Shown here in pieces: positions 18,024-26,985 of a stretch of 64,000 nt of DNA. The notes below the pieces were generated by a model. The model did not search any database. It saw only the letters and a program-made list of their open reading frames with translations, and was not told the origin of the DNA. Made by a program: the position numbers and the translations under genes. Location: positions 2,170,001-2,234,000 of the forward strand of contig NZ_CP017114.1 in the NCBI RefSeq assembly GCF_001720485.1, read 5' to 3'. How positions within the stretch are numbered: position 1 is the stretch's first letter; every line of letters starts with the position of its first letter. The stretch comes from Cobetia marina. GTDB taxonomy: Bacteria; Pseudomonadota; Gammaproteobacteria; Pseudomonadales; Halomonadaceae.

Positions 18024-19292
18024 TCACGCCTCCTCCTCACGGGTAGCCGTCGTCGTCGCCAGCGAGTGCCTTGCCATCTGCTGCTGCCACTCGCCGTCTT
18101 CGGCATGCAGGTAGCGAGAGGTGGTATCCAGCCGTGAGTGTCTGGCGGAGCGAGACAGGAAACGCAGCTCTACCCCGGCCTGTGCCTGATGGGTAATGGC
18201 GGTGTGACGCAGCCAGTGCGGGCTTGCCTGGTCGAGCGTGCGTGCCATCAGCTCGCTGGCGTCGCCGGGGCGCTCCGTTCGCTGGCGCATGTCGTGGGCG
18301 GCCTGGGTAAACGTCTGCTTGATCAACCGGTAGAGCTGATTGTCGCCCAGAGGGGTCGTGCCATCCAACCGCGCGAGCAGGGGCAGTGACTCATCAGCGG
18401 GCAGTGCCTGCGGCAAGTCACTCAGTCCACGCAGGCGTCGCCAGCGCACCAGGGCCTCGAGCATCGGGGGCGGCAGCGGGATCTCGGCCAGCTTGGCGCC
18501 CTTGCCTATCACTCGCCACCACCACTGTCCTTCCCGCTTGATGATATCCCCCATTATCGCGGCGGCCATCTCGGCGATACGCGGCGCCATCAGGTAGGCA
18601 AACGCGAACAGAAACCGCTGGCGCTCCGCGATGAATCGCTCCCGCGACACCTCGCGCTCGAGAGAGGCGCTGCCGGCTGTCGGTACGTGACAACGCACCG
18701 CATCACAGCGCGCCTCGATACGCCCCCACAACCAATCCCATAGCGGACGCTCCAGATAGCGCTCGATGCGCAGCGTGCGATTGTCCATGCGCCGCTTGTC
18801 GCGCATCAGCCGGAAAGGATTGCGCGCCAGATAGCCGGCCTCGATCAACCAGGCATAAAGCCCCTGCAGGATCACCAGACTCTGCCGGCGGCTGGCCGGA
18901 GCCAGCGGCCCGCGAAAGGGTCGCCACTCGGGGTGCCTGCGGGCACGCACACTGCCAACCCAGACCTCCGCTGGCTGAGGATTGGCCAGAAAGGCCTCGA
19001 AGTGCTCGAGCCGCTCACGATCCAGACTTGCCAGGGCGGCGCCTCTCCCCTGCTCACCTTCCGCCCTTAGCCACAGAAGCAGACGCTCTGCTTCCTTGCG
19101 ATAGGCGCGCAGGGTCTGCGGGCTGTGGCGATATTCATTGAGCCACGCCGCCACGGCCTCAATGTCCGTCTGCGCCTTGATGAGTGCAGCGTCGCCACTC
19201 TGCGTGACGGCTGCAGTGCTGGTGGTATTGGCCAGCTCGCCCTCAAGGCGCCCGATCAACGCGGTCATGCCACCGTGTGCGCCCTTCTCCAC
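18024..19292 (-). CDS. tyrosine-type site-specific recombinase
   Basis: A 422-residue tyrosine recombinase. An N-terminal core-binding (SAM-like) domain runs about residues 40-165 (LNEYRHSPQTLRAYRKEAER). The catalytic domain has all key residues: Arg 238 in LMAPRIAEMA, Lys in GKGAKLAEIPL, His-x-x-Arg in PHWLRHTAITH, His 385 in SARHSRLDTTSRYLH and the nucleophile Tyr 394. It therefore looks active. The GTG start at 19292 has GGAG eight bases upstream; ATG 19268 is the alternative. It diverges from a KfrA-like gene across a palindromic spacer. No direct-repeat att sites, tRNA or cargo genes are visible, so it does not look like a simple island integrase. Natural substrate unknown. Confidence 0.9.
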   Translation of the reverse strand: MEKGAHGGMTALIGRLEGELANTTSTAAVTQSGDAALIKAQTDIEAVAAWLNEYRHSPQTLRAYRKEAERLLLWLRAEGEQGRGAALASLDRERLEHFEAFLANPQPAEVWVGSVRARRHPEWRPFRGPLAPASRRQSLVILQGLYAWLIEAGYLARNPFRLMRDKRRMDNRTLRIERYLERPLWDWLWGRIEARCDAVRCHVPTAGSASLEREVSRERFIAERQRFLFAFAYLMAPRIAEMAAAIMGDIIKREGQWWWRVIGKGAKLAEIPLPPPMLEALVRWRRLRGLSDLPQALPADESLPLLARLDGTTPLGDNQLYRLIKQTFTQAAHDMRQRTERPGDASELMARTLDQASPHWLRHTAITHQAQAGVELRFLSRSARHSRLDTTSRYLHAEDGEWQQQMARHSLATTTATREEEA

Positions 19293-19620
19293 TGTCTCGA
19301 CTCCTGTCGCGTTGCCTGAGGGCTGATTGTGACGTTACGGCCATGATAATTCAAGATAAGGCGCGTAATCATGAATTATGACCACCAAGGGTAACGTAAA
19401 TTACGTATTACGTAATATGTAATTACCTTTATCCCAAGCAGACGAGCCGCTACAATGACGCTAATCGGCCAGAAGTCTGCCTAAAGGGGAGCCCGCGAGA
19501 GCACAGGGAAGATTTCTTGTGCATATCACGCAGAATCCTGACCAATGGAGTGGTAGTGAACGTCACTTCGTGGCGTAATGGCCGCTGAGCATCAACTTCA
19601 GAATACGGACGGAGATTCCC
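19293..19620. promoter_or_regulatory. divergent promoter region with palindrome array between recombinase and KfrA-like gene
   Basis: This AT-rich 328-base spacer holds several palindromes. ATTACGTA-T-TACGTAAT (19400-19416) is perfect. It is embedded in a larger imperfect palindrome GGTAA...TTACC (19390-19427) that also contains GTAAATTAC (19396-19404) and GTAATTAC (19419-19426). A separate inverted repeat ATAATTCA / TGAATTAT occupies 19346-19353 and 19372-19379. These are likely binding sites for the KfrA-like protein or the recombinase. Confidence 0.7.
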
Positions 19621-20586
19621 ATGGCGCGCATTGGCGTCCAGTACGAGGATGTACAACGAGCGATAGAATCCTTGATGGCACGTGGTGAAGCGCCCAGCGT
19701 GCAGAAGATTCGGGAAGTGCTGGGGACCGGCAGCTTCACCACCATCAGCGATCATCTGCGCGAATGGCGCCAACGTCGCGCCGAGAAACGTGATGAGCCT
19801 CTGACCCAGGCGATGCCGGATAGTCTGACGGAGACACTGGCCACGGTATGGAGTGAAGCCCAGTCTCTGGCCAACGAGAGCCTGGCGCACTATCGGCAGG
19901 AAGCTGACCGCCAGGCCGAGGCAGCCCGTGAGGCCGAGGCACAGTCACAGCGGCGCGCAGAGGATGCGGAGCAGCGGCTCAGTGCACTCACGGAGCAACT
20001 GGCGGGAGTACAGGCGCGTCTCGAGGAGCGCGTGCAGACACTGGCGACCTTGACCAGTGAGCGCGAACAATGGCAGCAATTGCAGGAGAAGCTCGAGAAG
20101 CGCCTGACGCTTGCCCAGGAAGATGTCACCGCACTCGAGCGGACACGCGAGCATGACCATGAGCGCCATCAGCAGCTGGTGCAGCAACAGGAAAGCGAAT
20201 TCAAGGAGCGCCTGGCGCAGGAAGAGTCTCGTCACGAGGCCAGTGAGACGCGCCTGATGAAGCTGCTCGATGATGCGCGCCTGGAGAAGCAGGAGCTGGA
20301 CAAGCAGCATCGCCGCCGCCACGAGCAGCTCGAGAAGCGCGTGGAACGCCTGGATGCCCAGACGGCGGAGCAGCGGAAGTTGCTTCAGGAAGAGGAACGT
20401 CGTCGCTTCGAGGAAACCACGCTACGACAGCAGCGCGATGTGGAGCTAAAGGATCTGCGCTCTCAGCTGGAGCAGTCCATGGCGGAACAATCTCGTCTGG
20501 AGGCACAGCTGAGCCAGATCACGCATGAAAACAAGTTGCTCAAGGAGCGCCTGGCCTTCGCGCCGCTTCCTCCCTTTGTGTGTTGA
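19621..20586 (+). CDS. KfrA-like DNA-binding coiled-coil protein
   Basis: A 321-residue protein with an N-terminal KfrA-type DNA-binding domain (about residues 1-60: GVQYEDVQRAIESLMARG, VQKIREVLGTGSFTTISDHL). A long, highly charged alpha-helical coiled coil follows (about 75-310, rich in Glu, Gln, Arg, Leu). KfrA proteins are best known from IncP plasmids as DNA-binding, autoregulating, filament-like proteins. Here the gene is chromosomal and divergent from a tyrosine recombinase with a palindromic spacer between them. GGAGATTCCC before ATG 19621 supports the start. I infer autoregulation and possibly an architectural role for recombination. A terminator follows. Confidence 0.88.
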   Translation: MARIGVQYEDVQRAIESLMARGEAPSVQKIREVLGTGSFTTISDHLREWRQRRAEKRDEPLTQAMPDSLTETLATVWSEAQSLANESLAHYRQEADRQAEAAREAEAQSQRRAEDAEQRLSALTEQLAGVQARLEERVQTLATLTSEREQWQQLQEKLEKRLTLAQEDVTALERTREHDHERHQQLVQQQESEFKERLAQEESRHEASETRLMKLLDDARLEKQELDKQHRRRHEQLEKRVERLDAQTAEQRKLLQEEERRRFEETTLRQQRDVELKDLRSQLEQSMAEQSRLEAQLSQITHENKLLKERLAFAPLPPFVC

Positions 20587-20632
20587 TGTTCCTGCAACGT
20601 CTGCTGAGGTTGCTGCAACACTCACACCAATG

Positions 20633-20667
20633 AAAGACGCCACCCTCAAGGGTGGCGTTTCGTTTTG
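20633..20667 (+). terminator. rho-independent terminator after the KfrA-like gene
   Basis: Stem ACGCCACCC (20637-20645) with GGGTGGCGT (20650-20658), loop TCAA, then TTCGTTTT. It lies between this gene and the convergent PhoH-like gene. Confidence 0.85.
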
Positions 20668-20729
20668 AGGATGGCGCGTTCCCGCACCTCAGGATTCACG
20701 TCACACCATGCTTACCGCTGTCGAGAAAT

Positions 20730-22139
20730 CTACAGCAGTTCTTCCGCCACCAGTGCCAGACGCGAACGCTCGACACACTTGAGCGTGACGTGACCGGCAT
20801 GCGGCCAATTGGCGAAGCGTTGCACTGCCACCGCGAGACCACAGGTATTGGCCGTCAGATAGGGCGTATCGATCTGCCCGACATTGCCCAGCAGCACGAC
20901 CTTGGTGTTGGCACCAGCCCGGGTCAACAGCCCTTTCAATTGTTTCGGTGTCAGGTTCTGGGCCTCATCGATGATCAGGAAGGTGTCGCTGAGGGTTCGC
21001 CCCCGCATGAAGGACGGCGAGCGAATCTGGACACGGTTGCCAATCCAGGCACGGGTGGCCTCCTCGTTCCACGCGCTGGTGCCCTCGCCTTCCTTGCGCA
21101 GCAGATTGTCCATGTTGTCGTGGAAGGCGCCCATCCACGGCGACATCTTCTCTTCCTCGGTCCCGGGGAGAAAGCCGATCTCTTCCCCCATGGCGATCGG
21201 CGCGCGCGTGAAGATGATACGTTCGAAGCGTTTCTTCTCCAGAGTCTGCTCAAATGCCGCCGCCAGGGTCATGTAGGTCTTGCCTGTCCCGGCACTCCCG
21301 GCAATCGAGACCATGTCGACGCTCTCATCCATCAACAGATTGAGCGCGAAATTCTGGCGACTGTCATGGGCATTGACGCCCCAGGCGCTACGCTCGTTGC
21401 GGAAATCCTGCAATACCTCAAGGCAGGCGTGATCATTGTCCAGCTCGCGCACGATGGCCTCGAAGCTGGCACCACGATCACAATCCGCGATCAACATTCC
21501 CGGATACCAGTCCTTGGGCATCTGGCCGGCGAGGGTGTAGAAGGTGCGATGATTCTCGCGACTGACGGTGACATCCACCTGCAGGTCATCCCATACGCCC
21601 TGACCGTCAGGCCCAGCCTCGTGATAGAGCTTCACGCCCTCGATCATGGCATCGCTGTCACTGAAGGCGCGATCCGTCAGATAGTCCTCGACGGCCATAC
21701 CCAGTGCCGCTGCCTTGATGCGCAGATTGATGTCCTTGGTCACCAGGATGACGGATGCATCCTGACTGCGCGCCGCGAGACTGCGTGTCTCGGCAAGAAT
21801 GCGGTTGTCGGCGCTTGCCTCGCTCTGATCGATGCTACCGGAGAGAAAATGAAGATTGCCGGCGCCATTCAACGAGCCCGGCAGTGGAATACCGCGCAGA
21901 ATCTCCTGTAGTGTGATGTCGGCGGTGAGATCAGACAGGGTGCGACTGATCTGGCGAGCAGTGTGGGCAATTTCCTTGTGGCCATTCTTGTGCTTGTCCA
22001 GCTCCTCCAGCACCGTCATCGGAATGACGACATCGTGCTCGTCAAACTGGAAGATGGCGGAGGGGTCGTGTATCAGCACGTTGGTATCGAGGACGTACAG
22101 ACGACGGGACTGCTTCTCGACTCTTACCATTGGCGACAT
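20730..22139 (-). CDS. PIN domain-PhoH ATPase fusion protein (PhoH family)
   Basis: A 469-residue protein. The N-terminal PIN nuclease-like domain (RLYVLDTNVLIHDPSAIFQF, acidic residues DTN and later VTKDINLR) is followed by a PhoH ATPase domain with Walker A SIAGSAGTGKTYMTLAAA and Walker B FLIIDEAQNLTPKQ. Proteins of this PIN-PhoH layout have been described as RNA-unwinding ribonucleases; the role here is inferred from family. GGAAGGC before ATG 22139 decides the start over an upstream extension and over ATG 22130. It stands alone, with a terminator-flanked 3' side. Confidence 0.93.
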   Translation of the reverse strand: MSPMVRVEKQSRRLYVLDTNVLIHDPSAIFQFDEHDVVIPMTVLEELDKHKNGHKEIAHTARQISRTLSDLTADITLQEILRGIPLPGSLNGAGNLHFLSGSIDQSEASADNRILAETRSLAARSQDASVILVTKDINLRIKAAALGMAVEDYLTDRAFSDSDAMIEGVKLYHEAGPDGQGVWDDLQVDVTVSRENHRTFYTLAGQMPKDWYPGMLIADCDRGASFEAIVRELDNDHACLEVLQDFRNERSAWGVNAHDSRQNFALNLLMDESVDMVSIAGSAGTGKTYMTLAAAFEQTLEKKRFERIIFTRAPIAMGEEIGFLPGTEEEKMSPWMGAFHDNMDNLLRKEGEGTSAWNEEATRAWIGNRVQIRSPSFMRGRTLSDTFLIIDEAQNLTPKQLKGLLTRAGANTKVVLLGNVGQIDTPYLTANTCGLAVAVQRFANWPHAGHVTLKCVERSRLALVAEELL

Positions 22140-22551
22140 GCCTTCCGTTGGGGTGTGCCCTTTGAAGCTATCACGCTGAATATGTCGAGGATGTTTCAAT
22201 TTGGCGCTCGATTTCACGCACAGGGTGCTGACAGGTCACGCAACGCAGGCGCATAATCTGTCCCCGGCTCTGCTGGCCGCACTCTCATCTGCTGTTCGTC
22301 ACGGCCATGTTGCCGGCCTTCCTGCCGAGCATCTCGTGCAGCCATGAGCACGCAGCCACTGGACTCTCTCCACTTTTCATTTGCCAGATTTCATTTGCCA
22401 GACATCCCCTGCCGCAGATCGTCAGACAACCGCGTCGCCAGGAGCGCTGCGGAAGGACAGATGAAAAAAACCGCCCCTGACGATGTCAGGGGCGGTTTTT
22501 CATTGGCGGGTGCGCAATGTCACGGGTCTCGATCGTTCAGACCCCGAAGCA
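22140..22551. other. intergenic region between PhoH-like and TRAP permease genes
   Basis: About 410 bases containing the upstream region of the PhoH-like gene and, at its right end, the terminator of the TRAP permease. An ORF at 22344-22562 runs through that terminator and has no recognisable product, so I do not call it a gene. Confidence 0.6.
22466..22500. terminator. strong bidirectional terminator downstream of the TRAP permease
   Basis: A-tract and stem AAAAACCGCCCCTGAC (22466-22481) with complement GTCAGGGGCGGTTTTT (22485-22500), loop GAT. Both strands end in T runs. Confidence 0.9.
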
Positions 22552-25133
22552 TCAGGCAGTGACGCTTTCGCGACGGCGACGGCGCACCTGCAACCAGCCG
22601 ATCAACCACAACAGCACGATGGCTGGCAGCATCGCGATTTCCTTCGGCGGACGTTCAGCGGTCTGCTGGATGCCATCGATGGTGAAATCGAAATCGATAC
22701 CGGCCTGCTGTGCCACGCTACCGTATTCCACCATGCTGACCAGCACCTGCTTGTCGCTGATATCCAGCGTCAGACCGACATCGCTCAGGCGCGCTTCGCC
22801 ACTGTCGGCATCCGACACCGGCAGCAGCACGGTCTTGGAGACCTCATCGCCATCCAGATTGATGCCTGACACATGAATCGGCAGCTTGCTGTCGACCGGT
22901 GCCTCCTCCATCAGGGTCTCGATCTGCTGCGGAGCCGCCATGATGACTGGCGGATAGACCATGTCCCACCAATAGCCCGGACGGAACAACGTGAAGGTGA
23001 TCAGCAGAAGACCGATGGTCTCGTACCAGCGGGTACGCGTCAGCCAATAACCTTGCGTGGCCGCCGCGAAGACCAGCATCGCCGCGACCGCCGAGGCGAT
23101 GGTGATCGCCAGATGCCAGTAGCTATCGATGTTCATCAGCAACAGGTTGGTGTTGAAGATGAACATGAAGGGCAGGATCGCGGTGCGGATGTCATAGGTG
23201 AAGCCCTGGATACCGGTCTTGATCGGGTCTGACTTGGCGATGGCCGCCGCCGCGAAGGCGGCCAGACCCACCGGTGGCGTGTCATCTGCCAGTATCCCGA
23301 AGTAGAACACGAACAGGTGCACGGCGATCAGCGGCACGATCAGGCCGTTCTCGGCGCCCAGATTGACGATGACCGGCGCCATCAGCGTGGAGACCACGAT
23401 GTAGTTGGCCGTGGTGGGAAGCCCCATGCCCAGAATCAGACTGATCACGGCAGTGAAGATCAGGATCAGCATCAGGTTGCCTGCCGAGATGAACTCGACG
23501 AATGCCGTCATCTTGAGCCCGAGCCCGGTCAGAGTCACGGTACCGACCACGATACCGGCCGCCGCCGTGGCGACACCGATCCCGATCATGTTCTTGGCAC
23601 CGATGACCAGACCATGGAACAGGTCCTCACCGCCACGCTGGGTTGCCCCCCCAGGTTGCCTTCCTTGCGGAAGATCGCGACCAATGGGCGTTGGGTCACG
23701 GTGATGAAGATCATGAACAGCACCGCCCAGAAGGCGGAAAGCCCCGGCGACATGCGCTCGACGGTCAGACACCATACCAGCACCACGACCGGCAGCAGGA
23801 AATAGAGACCGACCTTGACCGTCGGGCCCACCGGCGGCAATTCATCGATGTCCCCTTCCTCCAGCGGAGGGAAGCAGGCGGAATAGGCGATCAGGCCGAC
23901 ATAGGACGCCAGCAGCAGCGGCAGCACGATATAGACCGCACCATCACCCGCCAGACCCTTGATCCAGCCGATACCGTAATAGACCACCAGCGTGAGCACG
24001 CCCATGCCGATGAAGACGGTCAGGAAGGTCAGCATCGAAGCCATCAGGCTGGTCTTGTGCGTCCGCTTGAGGCCTTCCATGCCGGCCTTGCACGCTTCCA
24101 GGTGCACGATGTAGATCAGCGCGATATAGGAGATCAGTGCAGGCAACAAGGCATGCTTGATGACATCCAGATAGGGGATGCCGACATATTCCACCATCAG
24201 GAAGGCGGCAGCGCCCATGATCGGAGGTGTCAGCTGGCCGTTGGTGGAGGCTGCCACCTCGACGGCGCCTGCCTTGGTGCCAGGGAAGCCGACCTTCTTC
24301 ATCAACGGGATGGTGAAGGTCCCGGTGGTCACGACGTTGGCGATGGAAGAGCCGGAAATGATCCCCGACAGGCCAGACGCCACCACGGCAGCCTTGGCTG
24401 GTCCGCCACGCATGTGACCGAGCATCGAGAAGGCCATGCGGATGAAGTAGTTGCCGGCACCGGCGCGTTCAAGCAAGGCGCCGAACAGCACGAACAGGAA
24501 GACGAAGTCGGTGGAGACACCCAGCGCGACACCGAAGACCCCTTCCGTGGTCAGCCACTGATGCCCGAGAAGCTTGTTGAGACTGGCCCCGGCATGCGCG
24601 ATGACATCGGGCATGTAGGCGCCAAACAGACTGTAGAGCAGGAAGACGGTGGCGACGACCGCAAGCGGCGGCCCGAGCGCGCGACGGGTCGCCTCCAGCA
24701 GCAACAGGAGGCCGATGCCCGAGAACACGAGGTCCGTCGTGGTATAGGCACCCGCTCGTCGCGCCAGTTCGTCACTGAAGATGAGCACGTAGGCCACGCC
24801 TGCCACGGCGAATATCGCCAACGCCCAGTCATACAGAGGAATACGATTGGCGGGCGCGCCCTTGTAAGCGGGATAGGCCACGAACGCCAGCGAGATGGCG
24901 AAGCAGAGATGGACGGCTCGCGCGGTGTCGGAGTTCAGCAGCGACAAGGGCGAGGCGTGATAGAGCTGGAAAAGAGACCAGGCAAGCGGGATCAACCACA
25001 TGAAATGGCGCCCCACGAAGCCTTCCGGATGACGCCCGCCGACCTCCGATTCGAGCATCTTCTGCACTTCTGCATCATGATCCGTCTCGGCGCCAGGCGC
25101 AGAGGACGGCGGTGAAGATTGAGTTTTGGTCAT
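22552..25133 (-). pseudogene. fused TRAP transporter permease (DctQM type, DUF3394 tail), frameshifted
   Basis: The permease of a TAXI-type TRAP transporter (secondary, ion-driven uptake of a carboxylate or similar solute). Two overlapping frames together make one protein. 25133-23586 gives the N-terminal small-subunit helices and first part of the large subunit (GGPAKAAVVASGLSGIISGS, TNGQLTPPIMGAAAFLMVEY). 23775-22552 gives the remaining helices (MGLPTTANYIVVSTLMAPVI, DDTPPVGLAAFAAAAI) and a DUF3394 C-terminal domain. Homology switches frame at the run of seven C (23646-23652); one more base would join NLGG to ATQRGGEDLF and give about 860 residues, the normal fused length. A missing base in the sequence is likely, but genuine loss of function is possible. 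The receptor gene lies just upstream. Confidence 0.85.
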
Positions 25134-25595
25134 TTTTTATGATCCGATCAACGCGAGTCAGGCGATGACTGGCAGGCATCATCAGGAAACGGCATCTACG
25201 TCTACCCGCCATGTTCCCGACCCAGGATGACGCTGCACAGCCACATGCTTATCAAGCAGGTTACATCTTCAGTATGTCCGGCCTGACGGATGTTTCCATT
25301 AATTGGCTGAATCAGGACGATATTTCCTGACTCAGCGCCGAGCGACGCTCGGGGTACCACCTTTCCCACCTGCTCACCGCTCAGACCGACAGGGATGGAT
25401 CATGCGCCTTGCTGCATCACCAGACCCGCCGGCGGCAGCCATCCATTGGCCATGCAGGAGCTGCGACTCATGAGGACGACGAGTCACGAAGGTGAGGTCT
25501 CTACAACGGTTCCTGCACAAGCACGGAGACCGCAACATGTGCGGTCTCCGTGGTGAAGCCTGATCAGCCTGCGACAGGCAAGCGAGTCAACCGCA
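25134..25595. other. intergenic region between TAXI receptor and TRAP permease genes
   Basis: A 462-base gap inside what is functionally one transporter unit. It contains an inverted repeat CTGAATCAGGA / TCCTGACTCAG (25307-25317, 25325-25335; one mismatch) that could be an operator or leader hairpin for the permease, and the terminator described separately near the receptor stop. No credible gene. Confidence 0.55.
25523..25551 (-). terminator. hairpin after the TAXI receptor gene
   Basis: A perfect 12-base stem ACGGAGACCGCA (25523-25534) / TGCGGTCTCCGT (25540-25551) with a five-base loop lies 44 bases past the receptor stop. No T run follows on the minus strand, so it may be an attenuator that raises receptor over permease levels. 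Confidence 0.65.
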
Positions 25596-26585
25596 TCACT
25601 CGCTCAGCAGGCCCGCTTCCTTGTAGTACTGCTTGGCGCCATCGTGCAGCGGAGCTGTCAGCGATGCACTGACCATCTCTTCCTTGTTCAGCACCTGGAA
25701 GGCCGGGTGCAGACGCTGGAACTGATCGAAGTTGTCGAACACGGCCTTGACCACCTCGTAGGCGACACGATCTTCCACTTCGGTGCTGGACACGATGGTG
25801 GCGCGCACCCCGAAGGTGGTGACGTCGTCGTCGTTACCGCGATACATGCCGCCCGGGATGGTGGCGACCGAGAAGTACGGCTTCTCGTCGACCAGCTTGG
25901 TGACCGCGTCGCCGGTGACGTTGACCAGAGTCGCGTCACAGGTGGTGGTGGCTTCCTTGATGGAACCGGACGGGTGACCCACGACATAGACGTAGCCGTC
26001 GATCTTGTTGTCGCACAGCGCGGAGGACATCTCAGAAGCCTTGAGCTCGGATGCCACCGAGTAGACGCTGGTGTCCTTGTCCTGGGAAGACAGCAGGGTG
26101 TCGATGGTGGAGCGCTGACCGGAACCCGGGTTGCCGATGTTCATGCGCTTGCCTTCCAGCTGATCGAACTCGGTCACGCCACTGTCCTTGCGGGCAACGA
26201 CGGTGAACGGTTCCGGGTGCAGGGAGAACAGGGAGCGCAGTTCCTTGTTGGGGCCGAAGTCCGCGAAGTCACCCTCGCCTTCATAGGCGTTGTAGTGGGC
26301 ATCTGACTGAGCGACGCCCATGTCCAGCTCACCGGTACGAATGCTGTTCAGGTTGTAGCCTGAACCACCCGTGGACTCGACGCTGCAACGAATGCCGTGT
26401 TCCGCCTTGCCACGATTCACGAGGCGGCAGATGGCACCACCGGCCGGATAGTAGACGCCGGTGACACCGCCGGTGCCGATGGTCACGAAGGTCTGCTCCG
26501 CGGCGCTGGCGCCACCGGAGATCCCCATCAGGCCAAGACCTGCGGTCGCGACCGCCGCTGTCAACGACTTCTTGATCATGGTCAT
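25596..26585 (-). CDS. TAXI-family TRAP transporter solute-binding protein
   Basis: A 329-residue periplasmic receptor of the TAXI TRAP family. A signal peptide ends at about residue 28 (GGASA-AEQ). The mature start FVTIGTGGVTGVYYPAGGAICRLV is the family hallmark, followed by STGGSGYNLNSIRTGELDMGVAQSD, and KRMNIGNPGSGQRSTIDTLL. TAXI receptors partner with fused permeases like the one downstream. Substrates are mostly unassigned for TAXI proteins; glutamate and other carboxylates are known. AAAGGGAGTTTCAAG before ATG 26585 decides the start. Very secure as family. Confidence 0.94.
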   Translation of the reverse strand: MTMIKKSLTAAVATAGLGLMGISGGASAAEQTFVTIGTGGVTGVYYPAGGAICRLVNRGKAEHGIRCSVESTGGSGYNLNSIRTGELDMGVAQSDAHYNAYEGEGDFADFGPNKELRSLFSLHPEPFTVVARKDSGVTEFDQLEGKRMNIGNPGSGQRSTIDTLLSSQDKDTSVYSVASELKASEMSSALCDNKIDGYVYVVGHPSGSIKEATTTCDATLVNVTGDAVTKLVDEKPYFSVATIPGGMYRGNDDDVTTFGVRATIVSSTEVEDRVAYEVVKAVFDNFDQFQRLHPAFQVLNKEEMVSASLTAPLHDGAKQYYKEAGLLSE

Positions 26586-26985
26586 CTTGAAACTCCCTTT
26601 GCTGGCTTGTTATTGGTGTTGCCGTCTTGCATCCCGGCTGAATACTGCGAAGGTGACAACCTGATCACCGCATTGCATGACAAGGTTGATATTTCAGCAA
26701 CTTGTGGATGCTCGACGCTGAGATGAGATTAGCATAGCTGATGTCTCTGGTACGTAACGGAAAAGCTTTATGCTACGAAAGGTGTATGCGCTGGCAAGAT
26801 CATGTGGTGACCTGAACTGGCAGACAAGAAATTCACTGGTCAAGCGCCCTTCGCGCATAAAAAAACGCCCCGCGGTGATGCCGCGAGGCGTTTTTTCAAG
26901 CTGGCGATCGCTGACGAGTGTCAACGAATGGTAACGCTGCCCATGGAATAGCCCAGAGCTTCCTCACCGTCGCCTGCATGGGGCG
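26586..26985. other. intergenic region with promoter of the TAXI gene and terminator of gorA
   Basis: 400 bases without a gene. The stretch at 26690-26790 is AT-rich and probably holds the receptor promoter. A bidirectional terminator is present at 26860-26896: AAAAAACGCC...CGCGG with its complement ending TTTTTT. Confidence 0.6.
26860..26896. terminator. bidirectional terminator downstream of gorA
   Basis: Stem of AAAAAACGCC and CGCGG (one mismatch) with loop TGATG and the complement ending in T6; T-tracts on both strands. Confidence 0.88.

Noticed and set aside
18024..19292. Recombinase as integrase of a classical genomic island
   Set aside because: No tRNA target, no flanking direct repeats and no cargo were seen; neighbouring genes are mostly core functions.
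20652..21911. 419-codon plus-strand ORF opposite the PhoH-like gene
   Set aside because: No domain; starts inside the KfrA terminator and is antisense to a clear PIN-PhoH gene.
22344..22562. 72-codon ORF upstream of the TRAP terminator
   Set aside because: It runs through a strong terminator hairpin and has no recognisable product.
23643..25115. 490-codon plus-strand ORF across the TRAP permease
   Set aside because: Very His/Asp/Gln/Arg-rich product typical of an antisense shadow; the minus strand encodes a clear transporter.
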